In this document: piece by piece, positions 1 to 9,394 of the stretch | Layout of the letters: every line of letters begins with the position of its first letter | Numbering within the stretch: position 1 is the first letter of the stretch | Source of the DNA: Smittium culicis | Taxonomy: Eukaryota > Kickxellomycota > Harpellomycetes > Harpellales > Legeriomycetaceae | Assembly (NCBI GenBank): GCA_001970855.1 | Contig: LSSN01005781.1 | Location: 1-13,074 of the forward strand | Direction: 5' to 3' | Length of the DNA: 13,074 bases | The notes under the pieces: model-generated | What the model was told of the DNA's origin: nothing | Seen by the model: only the letters and a program-made list of their open reading frames with translations | Database searches by the model: none | Position numbers and translations under genes: made by a program

Positions 1-15
1 AAATTAAAAACTTTA

Positions 16-60
16 GCTAGAATACTAGGTATGTGGGCACAATAATACCACGAAACTAGC
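16..60 (+). other. Imperfect stem-loop at the 5' edge
   Basis: GCTAG at 16-20 pairs with CTAGC at 56-60, and GGTAT at 28-32 can pair with ATACC at 45-49. An alternative inner pairing is GTGG (33-36) with CCAC (48-51). The motif CTAG occurs three times (17-20, 25-28, 56-59). The first ATG of the window (31-33) lies inside this structure and opens a 4-codon frame ending in TAA at 43-45. The pairing is visible, but the stems are only 5 bp each, so a functional role is a guess. Confidence 0.35.
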
Positions 61-73
61 ACCAAACAAAATA

Positions 74-280
74 ATGTATTATATAGTTATTAGAAATTTT
101 TATATTTCAGAGTTTACGAAACTAAGATACCTTGTGATTTTTATTAAAAGAGTAAAAGTTGATCAGGTATTAAAATATATTGAGATACCGATCAAATTGG
201 AAATAATTGATACCCTGTATGATGTTGAAAAAACCTTAAAGATAGAATCTGAACATTTAAAAATTATTACAAAAATTTAA
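74..280 (+). CDS. Possible small ORF, 68 codons, unknown product
   Basis: This is the second ATG of the window, after the 4-codon frame at 31-45, and it has A at -3. The predicted product is 68 residues and lysine/isoleucine/glutamate-rich, with a mixed charged second half (motifs such as KRVKVDQVLKYI and LYDVEKTLKIESEHLK). It has no cysteine pattern, no clear signal peptide and no domain I recognise. If the window is a mature transcript, a small ORF this close to the 5' end would be the likeliest one to be translated. However, frames of this length are expected by chance here, and the nearby sequence shows no change in base composition. It may be a chance frame, a micropeptide or a remnant of an older gene; chance is the default. 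Confidence 0.15.
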   Translation: MYYIVIRNFYISEFTKLRYLVIFIKRVKVDQVLKYIEIPIKLEIIDTLYDVEKTLKIESEHLKIITKI

Positions 281-740
281 CTGGTAATCATTCATCCAGA
301 TACAGTCGTTTTATTTTGTAAATAATCAATCAGATAAGCACATGAAACATTTGTGCGTCCATAATCTTAATCGTAATGTGTAATCAAAATTTTAAGAAAG
401 TGAAAAAAAAATTAATTAATCACTTAAAAATATTATATTAGTTAAGACTAAATAAACTGATTAGAATTTAAGTAGAATAAAATAAATAGTATATATATCT
501 AATCCATAAATCAACGATATTAGAGTAAAATATGAAAACTTAAATTTCTTATCAGAAAGGTAAAATACATTCTGGATGGAACCCGAATTACGCTCCAAGA
601 AAAATTAATTTTTTTGGTTTCTAATCGAGAGAAATTTCTAAATAACTAAAGTCTTACAAATAGGAACTTTCTAAGCGAAATTTAAAACTCAAAACTCACA
701 AATGATTATCAAAATTTATATATGTATAATATTAGATAAT
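281..740. other. AT-rich stretch, no gene seen
   Basis: No open frame worth calling. There is a direct repeat of AAAACTC at 684-690 and 691-697. A 24-codon minus-strand frame around 290-365 (YGRTNVSCAYLIDYL) reads like protein but is bounded by stops on both sides and matches nothing I can name. Confidence 0.5.
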
Positions 741-768
741 GGAAGGTACTGGGTGGTACTGGGTGGTA
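741..768 (+). repeat. G-rich 10-bp tandem repeat, 2.4 copies, possible G-quadruplex
   Basis: The unit GGTACTGGGT is repeated at 745-754 and 755-764, followed by GGTA at 765-768, and is preceded by GGAA at 741-744. The block has seven runs of two or three G on the plus strand within 26 bases, in surroundings that are about 80% AT. Runs of this kind can form a two-tetrad G-quadruplex in RNA or single-stranded DNA. The tandem repeat is certain; the quadruplex is inference. Confidence 0.7.
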
Positions 769-1454
769 ATTATTATTAGATCTGGTTCCAACTTCTAAAA
801 ATATAACTCTATCTGATTTATAAAATTTACTGACTTCACTGCTATATCAAATCTGTATATTGCACTTTAGCTTTTATTTAATAAAAAAATCGATTAATAG
901 GTAAAATAATGGTGTCTAATATACTAACTATAATTTATTCTATATGAACTATGAAAAAATTCAAATTATTAATCAAATCTAAATTTTTCTATTATCTTAC
1001 TGTGGTACTCGATATTTACAGAGAAAAAACACTTTCTAAATTTTATAAGTTCTAAAACTAAATGCATTGAATTTATTATGAAAAAAAGTGTCATTTCTGA
1101 AGTAAAATATTCACAGTTCAATGTATCAACACAAAATAAAATTGCTCATTTGAAACGAAATATAAAATTTCAATTATATCTACTGATAGTATAGCATCTT
1201 GCAGAAAAATATAATGTATTAAGTAAAAATATTTTCCCCTATAAATGAAATGATATTCAATTGATTAGGGGCTTATATAGTGTATTTTTTAACTATAATA
1301 TACATAAATATCAGATAGCTTTGCACTAACATTGGTCGGTGATAATGAAGGAAATTATAAGCAATTCTGAGAACAGAGATTTTAGAGTAGGATAATATAA
1401 AATAGGATGAACAGATTTTTTTAGTACATTATGTGACAATCTCAATTCAAATTT
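769..1454. other. AT-rich stretch, no gene seen
   Basis: No supported reading frame, repeat or RNA gene. GC content rises near the right end, leading into the hairpin at 1455. Confidence 0.5.
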
Positions 1455-1511
1455 TCAGATTCGGCTGAAATACGGTTCTCAGCCGTTTAGATGCCAGGAT
1501 CTGACAACTGG
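1455..1511 (+). other. GC-rich nested hairpin, strongest local RNA structure
   Basis: CGGCTGA at 1462-1468 pairs perfectly with TCAGCCG at 1479-1485 across a 10-base loop. An outer pair, TCAGAT at 1455-1460 with ATCTGA at 1499-1504, encloses it with an asymmetric internal loop. A competing small stem is CCAG (1494-1497) with CTGG (1508-1511). The block 1441-1500 has 25 G+C of 60, the highest I counted. A 7-bp stem with five G:C pairs is unlikely to arise casually in this composition, so it may be a conserved structural element of the transcript. The sequence fits no ribozyme, tRNA or riboswitch that I recognise. Confidence 0.55.
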
Positions 1512-1629
1512 GTATTTTTTTATTATGTTTTAATTATTTAATAGTTGTTGTGTATATCTAAAGAAAATATTTTATTGCTGAGAATCTTTTTCAATAAAAT
1601 CTGTGGATATATATTCTTTTTGAAAAAGC

Positions 1630-1990
1630 TATAAAAAATGAAGATTTTTGAGGTGAAATTCGTTTCAACAAAGAATAAAAAGAGAATATAAGAACAAAGA
1701 AGGGAATTATTTTATAAGATAAGTCGCAAAGGAAAATGAAACTCTAAGAGAATTTTTAACAAACAAGCGCACCAATAATTTTACGTTATTATATCTATTC
1801 AGATTAAAAAGAATTTAAAGACAAAAGTTACTAATATTAAATATCAATTAATCGAATATATTGAATGGAAGAGAAAAAAAGTCTGTTAGTAGCTTTTATC
1901 TTGAGAATTGTGGAATTAAAAATATTATAAAAAGTGATTATAGATAGGGGGGAAAGTATATAAAGAGTGAGAATGGAAGTAGTTAGTGGA
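1630..1990 (+). other. Purine-rich tract with a G6 run
   Basis: Block 1681-1740 has 45 purines of 60 (32 A, 13 G), and purine excess continues to about 1990. Six consecutive G lie at 1947-1952, followed by TATATAAA at 1957-1964; that TATA-like string carries little weight at this composition. Frame 1638 (ATG, 17 codons to a TAA at 1689) continues past its stop with several open pieces of basic composition, but stops become dense after about 1880. It may be a purine-loaded transcript segment or decayed coding sequence. Confidence 0.35.
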
Positions 1991-3450
1991 TTTTCAATCA
2001 TCTTTTTAGTTGAAATAGTTTATTCAAATAAATAAAAACGCTTGAATATATTTTAAATACTTTTAAGAATAAAGAAATCCTAGAATGATTACTAATTTGT
2101 TGATTATAAATACGATTCTGAAGATTGCGCTGCAAAATGTTGTAATTTTAACACAGTTGAAATTACCTAATCACATGAGCAAATAAAATTCATATATCTC
2201 AAATTATTTATTGGAATTATTGTGTATTATTTTTTAATTATATACAAGTATATTTAATTTCTTAATGGCGCGATAATTCATGAAATTAGTAGCATGTTAT
2301 ATAAGAATCAATTCGATAATTGTCATTTTTGAGTAGAAGCCTATATTATATTATTCCTAATAGATTTACTCTCTGGATAGGAGCTCATAATCTCGAATAA
2401 TTTGAATTTTTTTTGAGTGAGCAAAATTCCACGATTTTTTGTAACTTCATCCATCTATGCTACTTGAAAATATTCCTATTTTAATATTTCAATCGGTATT
2501 TTGGTCATATTTCAGCTTATGTACCTATTCGATTGGCTGGTAAGGAATTTATTTGTATTATAATATATTTTTCTTATTTCTTTCTCCAAATTTACTGTGT
2601 TTTCAGTTTCTATGATTACTATCATACCAAAAATATTTTGAAAAAAATATATATAAATATAAAACTTGTTTTTAAAAATGCCTAATATTTGACTTTCCTA
2701 AAAAAAGATAAGAAATTCTACAGATCTTTTCGGTCATAAATATTTTTTTAAATTTATATAAAAATAGGATTATATATTAATACATTACCTAATTTGGTTT
2801 AATGTATGCATTGCGCTTGATATCAATTTATTAAAAGATTTGATCTAATTATACTGCTGTGAAATGAGTAATAAATGTGAGATTATTAATAAAAATGTTC
2901 ATCCACCCGTATTAGTTGTATCAAACATCAAAAAAAGTGATGAGTTAACATACATGTAAATATAAATACTAATAGGTAAAAATACTTGTAGCGTTAATTT
3001 TTATGCTATTTTTAAAGTATAGTTTACAAATTTAATATTTTATATAATTTTTAATCTACTGGCCTAAATAGTCACGAAAGAATGTTCAAGCACAAAATTT
3101 GAAAATCATTGATATAATAGCAGCCTTGAATGAATTAAAATTAACATTATCTAAAAAGTGGATCACGAATATTAATAAAATGTACAAAAAACCAAAACAG
3201 CTGTTAAGATTAAAATATTAATTATGTTAATAACTAAAAAATTATAAAGACTGGATCAGTAAAGAAGGAAAAGCGAGCTTAAATTAAAGCATACTTAACA
3301 GCATATTTATATTTACTGATAACTTTATGAAAATAATTATATTTATATACGTTTGAGTATCCCCAAGCTCTAATAAAAATTGTTTAATCAATTATAATTA
3401 AAGCCAATAAAAAATTGAATACTAAATTTTGTATAATTTTCCCAAGATAA
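1991..3450. other. AT-rich stretch, no gene seen
   Basis: The only frames are short. The most regular is 33 codons (ATG 2085 to TAA 2186), a leucine/isoleucine-rich peptide with a hydrophobic core. A box-C-like GTGATGA lies at 2937-2943, but no partner CTGA follows at a suitable distance. No repeats, tRNA or mobile element signatures are visible. Confidence 0.5.
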
Positions 3451-3475
3451 ATTTCAAAGTGTTTGAATTTTCAAA

Positions 3476-3490
3476 AAACCAAACCAAACC
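3476..3490 (+). repeat. (AAACC)3 microsatellite
   Basis: Three perfect copies of AAACC at 3476-3480, 3481-3485 and 3486-3490. It is too short to be read as telomeric. Confidence 0.8.
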
Positions 3491-3516
3491 ATATCAACTC
3501 AAAATCAAGAGAATAT

Positions 3517-3539
3517 CGTGTATGGACCAATTGTACACG
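3517..3539 (+). other. Short hairpin
   Basis: CGTGTA at 3517-3522 pairs with TACACG at 3534-3539 across an 11-base loop; a U:G wobble can extend it by one pair. It lies within the interrupted coding-like frame. Function unknown. Confidence 0.4.
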
Positions 3540-3876
3540 GATTAGAGGAAATTATATCATAAAATATGAGCCATATTCAATTCTTCAAAAATATTAGCTG
3601 GGTTGTAATTTACTGCAAAATTTAGGAAAAGATAACATATAAAGGCATATGAAATATATCACTGTTTTGTTGTATCAGTCTTGGTTATATTTGACTGATA
3701 GTAGATAAATAGCTATTAATATAGCTAAAATAGATGTGGAATCAAATGATGATATAGATTCAAACGTTTATTAGTCAAAGTACCACATTCCTGAAATCTA
3801 TTATCAACTAAAAATTTATCATATAAACAACCTATCTACAGTATATAACAAGCTACGCTTAAAAGAAACTAGCTAA

Positions 3877-4620
3877 CTTTTTAAAAGATGGAAACGGTAT
3901 TATGAGTGCGTAATTTATTATTTGATCAAATTTACTCTATATTGTTTGTATTTATGTTTCGTTTTTTTATACTCATTAATGAGTAATAATTTATAGCTTC
4001 ACATGTATACGCATATGGATTAAATTCTACTCTAGATATATCATTAGATCCGGAAAAAAAATTTTAAAAATATAACTATCAGTAGCAACTAACATTTTTA
4101 TTCATATTGAAGAAAAATATGAAGGAGCGAATTTAAATTTATGTTGTTTTAGCATATGAAATGAGAAAAAAATAATCGAAAAATAAAAAAATATCTAAAC
4201 TATTTTTAGAAATATTTGTAACAGGTATAATTTGATATCATTAAGCTTTAAAGTTTATATTCACTTATAAAATTATCTATTTTTTTATATAATAATTGAT
4301 TATCTTCAATACTAGAGAAAAACGTAGAAATTAATAGATTCACACAAGTTAAAGATAAGATAAAATAAAAATAAGATTATAAAAATAATTCAAACTGATC
4401 AAGAAAGTCAAATCGTGCTAAAAGCAGCCCAATTGTTAAAGTTTCAGCTCAATTGTAATTTAATTGATTAAATGAGCAATACTAAGTCAAATTTTTATTT
4501 AATCTAATTAAAATAAACCAAAATTTCTAAATCGTTATAATTATTCTCAATGAGTATTATTAAATAAGAAATTATATGCTATATATTTAAACTAATTCCC
4601 TAATTTTGATGCTCACCCAT
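3877..4620. other. AT-rich stretch, no gene seen
   Basis: The frame described at 3451 continues open for a further 40 or so codons to 3994, then stops become dense. Nothing else is recognisable. Confidence 0.45.
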
Positions 4621-4652
4621 TAAAAATAAAAAATAAAAAATAAAAAATAAAA
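4621..4652 (+). repeat. (TAAAAAA)n simple repeat
   Basis: T followed by 5, 6, 6, 6 and 7 A in succession, an approximately 7-bp period of about four and a half copies. It continues into a further A-rich stretch broken by two C. Confidence 0.85.
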
Positions 4653-5055
4653 AAACAAACAAAAAAATAGTCTATATCCCCATCATGCGTCCCAAAATAA
4701 TTTTTATTTCGTTTTAATGTGAAATAATATTGTATAAAACAATCAATAACAAAGCTATATCACAATCAAAAAAAAAAAGTTATGAAAAATTGGGAAAATA
4801 TTAATTACGTTACTTTATTACAGCAGCATTAAAAAATAACATAATGGCCGTTATATATTAAAAAAAATTCTATTTTACACATAATTCGTGATTGCAATCT
4901 TACATTTAGAATATCTATTAAATTTTCTAAAAAATCATACTCAAAGATTTAAATTGCTAAATTTAAAAGAAAAATAATATATAAAAATTAACGTAAATCA
5001 AAAATACGATAGAGCTTTTTCTTTTTTTAGGTGCCTTCAATAAATTCTGAGTACG

Positions 5056-5151
5056 TATTTTTTATTTAAAATTATATATTAAATAAGAAAATACTAAATG
5101 GTTTATTTTTTATTTAAAATTATATATTAAATAAGCAAATACTAAATGATT
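5056..5151 (+). repeat. 48-bp tandem duplication, two copies, 46/48 identical
   Basis: Copy 1 is 5056-5103 and copy 2 is 5104-5151. They differ only at A5088/C5136 and G5101/A5149, and TATTTTT at 5152-5158 starts a partial third copy. Each unit starts TATTTTTTATTT, contains AAATTATATATTAAATAAG and ends in ACTAAATG plus three bases. The high identity points to a recent slippage or unequal-exchange event. It is the longest direct repeat I found. Confidence 0.95.
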
Positions 5152-5221
5152 TATTTTTGCTATATAATTAGTACTTTGAACTTATATTCTATAGTAGATT
5201 ACCAGTAGTCTTTTTATTTGA

Positions 5222-5926
5222 GAGTTTTATTTTCCAAATTTAACTCCAAAAATAAAAAATCAGTTACATGTAGAAAAATCTGATAACAAGGAAAGGTCAC
5301 CAATTCTAAAGAACGCAAAGGATCTTGAAGAGCGAACCAGATTTAAAAGATGTTTAAATTTATATATTACTAGATACTTATTAACACCTAGAAGTTTTTT
5401 TACAAGGAATTTTGGTTCTTTTTGGAAATATTTTAATTCCAAGGAGTTTTATATGAAACTTATTTAATGCCAAGGAGCTTTTTTTAGTGGAATGCGTTTT
5501 AATTTAATTTACTATATTATATAAACTATTATTTTCTTCAACTCTATGCTGATATCTTTGATCTACGTTTATATTTTACCTTGTTTTTTATCATATATAA
5601 AAAAAATTCTATAATAAGAAAAGGAAATGAAGGAAATTACAATAATCATCGTATATTTTTTGAGCCAAAATAAATTCCTATTCAAAATTTACCACTAAAA
5701 AAAAACTAGACTGAGAAAAGTGAATCCCCCGAAAATCATAACTAAATTACCTGGAACATTAAAAAGTCAGGATTTGTTATTTTTTGAACTTTTGTATATA
5801 AAATTCAACTATTGTATTTTTTTGAAATATCTATCTATGTGCATTAGTATAAATAACATAGATTTAATAACAATAAAATTTTTAGATTATTTGAAAATAA
5901 AAAATTTTGTAATTGCATTAAAATAA
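5222..5926 (+). pseudogene. Least stop-dense frame; possible decayed coding sequence, weakly LINE-linker-like
   Basis: One frame runs from just after the TGA at 5219 to the TAA at 5924, with internal stops only at 5465, 5522, 5612, 5615 and 5696, all TAA. About 20 stops would be expected in 234 codons here. The first 81 codons (5222-5464) are fully open without an initiating ATG, and the local composition is less AT-rich. They include a charged segment (KNAKDLEERTRFKRC, residues 30-44) and NFGSFWKYFNSK (residues 63-74, about 5408-5443). That second motif resembles the NPKSFWKYxNSK-type linker between endonuclease and reverse transcriptase in insect jockey/CR1-like non-LTR elements. The last open piece (5699-5923, with a GTG at 5720) is hydrophobic. 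No RT catalytic box follows. It could be a dead LINE fragment, another decayed gene or chance. Confidence 0.22.
5432..5481 (+). repeat. Diverged short direct repeat, 31-bp spacing
   Basis: TTTAATTCCAAGGAGTTTT at 5432-5450 recurs as TTTAATGCCAAGGAGCTTT at 5463-5481, matching at 17 of 19 positions. It is a second tandem-duplication scar close to the 48-bp repeat. Confidence 0.6.
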
Positions 5927-6700
5927 TATAATTTTTTTAGCAAATTGAAAAATTATATTCTCAAAAATATCTAAGATTTTATTTACTTATAAAAAAAAAA
6001 GCGTGAATAAATTTTAATTTTATTTTATATAAACTTTTATCTTTATCAATATTTGCCTTTTGGTCCGTAAAAAGTAATACAAATAATAATAATAATAATT
6101 CAAATCTTATACATATTATTTCAAATTAAATCTCATTCCTTTTTATTTTAATTTTTATCTATATTAACATCTTTGCGCTTTTTTGCAAGATAAATTAAAT
6201 TTCACTGAACTTATTTCTTTTTAGAGGTATATTCTTGTATTTATATTTATATTTTCTTCATCTATATATTGATCACTAAGTTATCTATTCATTTGGGTAT
6301 GATTTCTAATAAATTAGAGATCAAGATTTTTTAAAATATCAGAGATATTATAATTTACAACTTTTTCATATAAAAACGCAAAATACTAATTTTCTTTTAA
6401 AGTATTTTCATTATTAGTTTATCAATAAACTAATATTCCTATCAAACTATATTTCATGTGATATCTATTTCTTTTATAACCTGGAAGTTATTTTTTTAAT
6501 CCGTCATCAAAATTCTTAAACTTTCCTTCTTTATATTTTTTAATTTGAAAAGAACAAAATATCGCTAACATCATTTTACATCAAATATATGTTTTTTTTA
6601 TTGATTTGTATAGGGCTATATATGAATTCTTTATAATCGAACTTTGATTAAATTTCTTTTTTGATATGTTAATTTGAGTGAATTAAATTTATATATATAT
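5470..6700 (+). other. Pyrimidine-rich tract on the plus strand
   Basis: Block 6121-6180 has 42 pyrimidines of 60 (32 T, 10 C, 16 A, 2 G), the reverse of the purine-rich blocks at 1681 and near 12721. The boundaries are approximate. Such a switch may mark an intron-like segment, opposite transcription, or a junction between DNA of different origin. Confidence 0.4.
6082..6099 (+). repeat. (AAT)6 microsatellite
   Basis: Six perfect AAT units within the pyrimidine-rich tract. Confidence 0.9.
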
Positions 6701-7225
6701 TTAAATTACCTATTGTTTAAACTTTTGGTATTTGACTATTATTAATTAGCTAAACAAAAATTAGTTTTTTTTTTTCAATTTGGTTCATTAGACAAAATTA
6801 TACTGAAAATTTAAAATGGGTTGGTTTTAGTAATATTTGAATTTTTTTACGCAAGTCGACTGAAAAAAAAATTTTAACCTAAAATAAAATTATAAAGCAT
6901 AGTGAAAAAATATGAGATTTTTTTCATTTATAAACAATAAAATTTATATGGTTATCAAATCAAATTCTAGGGGAAATTTTTAATAAATAGCGATTAGCCT
7001 TTTGATATAATTAAATTAATTGATTTTATATCCAATTAAAGAAATAATATAGACCTATCAAAATGTAGAAACAAAAGTAATTAAAAATTTCAAATTGAAA
7101 TCAGCGAATTAAAAAACTGGTATATTTTTTGAATTTTTGACAATAATTTGATAATTAAATCAAATACGAAACTAAGTGGGTCACAAAAAATATACACATT
7201 TTCATAAAAATAGTTTATTTTTATC

Positions 7226-7251
7226 AATAATGGAAAATTTTCCACATTATT
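7226..7251. repeat. Near-perfect palindrome with a single bulge
   Basis: AATAATGGAAAA (7226-7237) faces TTTTCCACATTATT (7238-7251). The arms are perfectly complementary except for one bulged C at 7245. The centre TGGAAAATTTTCCA is a perfect 14-bp palindrome. Confidence 0.7.
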
Positions 7252-8248
7252 TAAAATTTTTCAATGAACCAACTTTACATTAGCTTATTTTCATATCTTA
7301 TTTGACTATATAAATTCGATTTGATAGCTGTAGGTAAAATTTTTTTTAGTTTTAATTATAATTATATGAGCTATGTTTTTTTAGTAGGTTTGATCTAATT
7401 TTTTGAGTGTTCAAAAAATACAATTATATGAATTTTACAACTATTAAATATAAACAGTAAAATAGTAAATTTATAACATTTAGTTATATTTTTTAAAAAT
7501 TTTAATTTAGAATATCAATATAAATCGATACGATTTACATAATTAAGAAAGTCTATTTAATCAAAAAAATCATTTTAATTGATAAAGATAATGCATAAAT
7601 TATACTCCACAAGATCCTATATTCTATAAATACTAGATAAGACTAATTCTACATTATCAGATAAAAATTTTTATTTTATGATTTTTATATTTTAATTATA
7701 GATTCATATTTATGGATTTAATCTTGAAATAAATTTATGTAAAAAAAATTGTTTTTTTTCTTATGTTAAAATTAAAAAACTTTAAAATAATGAGCTTGCA
7801 TATAATAATGTTTAAATTTTTTAGTAAATTATTGAATCTAAAAAAAAATTTATAAAAAATTGAGATAAAAATAATGGAATTAATGTTTTAACATTACTCT
7901 ATATTAAAAAATAACTTTTAATATTTAAATTTTGGTCAACAAGTAATTATAACAAATTTTATTTAAATTTAGATGGTTTATGATTTTTATATTACTTTAT
8001 AGATATAATTTCTAAATTTTTTTTATTTATGAATTACTATTATCATATTATAAAAATATTCTAAGCTTTTCAATTATTTCTTTATTTTATGTAAAATTTA
8101 TCAAAATTATGAAATGAGTGATATTAATTAACGAAAATTTAAAAATTCAGATAATTAAGAATAAAATAAATTAAAAGTGGTTTATTCGCGTATTAAAAAT
8201 ATAATTTAACAATTTTAAATTATATAAAACTATTTTAATAAAATTTTA

Positions 8249-8279
8249 TTATAATAACATTAATATAATGTTATTATAA
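8249..8279. repeat. 13-bp perfect inverted repeat, 5-base loop
   Basis: TTATAATAACATT at 8249-8261 and AATGTTATTATAA at 8267-8279 are exact reverse complements separated by AATAT. This is among the longest perfect foldbacks in the window, though it sits in nearly pure AT sequence where chance foldbacks are common. Confidence 0.75.
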
Positions 8280-8823
8280 ATTTATAATTCTAAAATAAGC
8301 AATGCGTTTTCAAATGATATAAAGACTCATGTTATTAGCATGAAACATATTTGACTAGTATTTATTAATATTTTGATAAATAATAAATTAAAAGCTATAA
8401 AATATTAGCCAAATTAGCTTTTAGCATTATTCCTATTTTTTGAAATAATATTTAAGGCCTAAAAAAACAAGTGCAAGTATTTCTTCAGCATATAATTAGA
8501 TATACTGATAGATTTTTGGTTGTATTTTTATAATAATTTTTTTGACACTTTAAATTATAAAAATCAAATCAATGATAGAAAGGTGATATTCATAGACAAA
8601 TAATAAAATTAACATTAATTTTATTTTATTCAAATATTGAACTAAATAATTATTAATGGTTAGATTATTGAAATAAAAAATATTTAACGATGATCAAATA
8701 GTCTGAGTATTTTTGATTGATTTTTTTTTTAATATGAGAGATTATTTCGAGAAGCGAAACCATTCCTAATACAATTTTACTGGTCATTATCATTATATAC
8801 ATTTACTAATCGAAAAACTGATA

Positions 8824-8845
8824 ATCATAAAATTAATTTTATGAT
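8824..8845. repeat. 22-bp perfect palindrome
   Basis: ATCATAAAATT (8824-8834) is followed immediately by its reverse complement AATTTTATGAT (8835-8845), with no spacer. It could extrude as a cruciform or bind a dimeric factor; neither is shown. Confidence 0.75.
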
Positions 8846-9004
8846 ACAATAAATAGATTTATCTAATTCGAATTAGAAAATATTATTTAGAAAAAAAATC
8901 AAATTCTTTCACAAAAATATCCTATATTGAGAAGATTCTTCTAATCTAGCCTATTATTCAGTTCCTTTGAGAATCTGATCATTGAAATATTTTTGGTTCT
9001 GGAG

Positions 9005-9052
9005 TTATTTTTGTTATAATAAAATTTTTAATTATTATAACAATAAAAATAA
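9005..9052. repeat. Long hairpin, 10 + 6 bp with 3-base bulge
   Basis: TTGTTATAAT at 9011-9020 pairs with ATTATAACAA at 9034-9043 across a 13-base loop. The stem continues as TTATTT (9005-9010) with AAATAA (9047-9052) after a TAA bulge at 9044-9046. Confidence 0.65.
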
Positions 9053-9394
9053 GTTAAAACATGATAATAAGATTTACTTAATTAGTAAAAATGATGATTT
9101 TATTAATATTTAATTGTCCATAAATAGTATCAAGTTGTTGAATTAAATTCTAAATTCATATTTTTAGTCTTTTTTAATTTCCCTTTAAATAAACCCGTTC
9201 TTTGGCCGTTATTTTTTTGTTTTCTGTTGGAAATTTTAATAATTTTTTGGTTTCATCTTAAGTTTTGTGACATGAATTTTTTTTAATATTATTATAATTT
9301 ATATTTCCAAACTATATTTTTTTTAAAATAATTTGAAAGAATTTTTCAATTTAATATGAAATTTAGTTTTAAAATCGTTATTTATTAGATTTAA

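Larger units (their letters stand above)
3451..3876 (+). pseudogene. Coding-like frame interrupted by TAA/TAG; possible decayed gene
   Basis: A single frame opens after the TAA at 3448 and runs to the TAA at 3874. Internal stops are at 3595, 3640, 3706 and 3775, giving four in about 141 codons where roughly a dozen would be expected. Translated pieces have mixed, protein-like composition, for example EYRVWTNCTRIRGNYIIKYE, YITVLLYQSWLYLTD and IDVESNDDIDSNVY. All interruptions are TAA or TAG. I recognise no family. It may be a coding remnant with accumulated stops, or chance in AT-rich DNA; the statistical excess of openness is modest once the many possible frames are considered. Confidence 0.15.
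6701..9394. other. Extremely AT-rich stretch with foldbacks, no gene seen
   Basis: Block 8221-8280 has only 3 G+C of 60. T and A homopolymers are frequent. The only distinct elements are the palindromes listed separately at 7226, 8249, 8824 and 9005. Open frames are short and full of Phe, Ile, Asn, Lys and Tyr, as the composition predicts. Confidence 0.5.

Noticed and set aside
1957..1964. TATATAAA as a promoter TATA box
   Set aside because: Such strings are expected throughout sequence this AT-rich, and no start site or gene follows.
2937..2943. Box C-like GTGATGA of a C/D snoRNA; similar ATGATGA at 9091-9097
   Set aside because: No box D (CTGA) at a suitable distance and no terminal stem around either.
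3476..3490. (AAACC)3 as telomeric repeat
   Set aside because: Only three units, internal, and not extended on either side.
3334..4110. Alternative genetic code (TAA/TAG sense, TGA stop), with long TGA-free frames here, at 5222-6200 and at 12021-12993
   Set aside because: TGA is rare at this composition (about one in 60-70 codons), so a few TGA-free runs of 250-330 codons are expected by chance. The runs are not contiguous, and TGA hits all three plus-strand frames around 7000-7430.
5260..5442. 60-codon minus-strand frame
   Set aside because: It is antisense to the open plus-strand frame at 5222-5467, which has the more protein-like composition; treated as a shadow.
8930..8942. Heat-shock-element-like GAA/TTC palindrome AGAAGATTCTTCT
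   Set aside because: Only two clear alternating units and no gene or promoter beside it.
8940..9115. Open frame rich in Phe, Tyr, Asn and Lys
   Set aside because: Residue content is fully explained by AT-rich codons, and it overlaps the foldback at 9005-9052.
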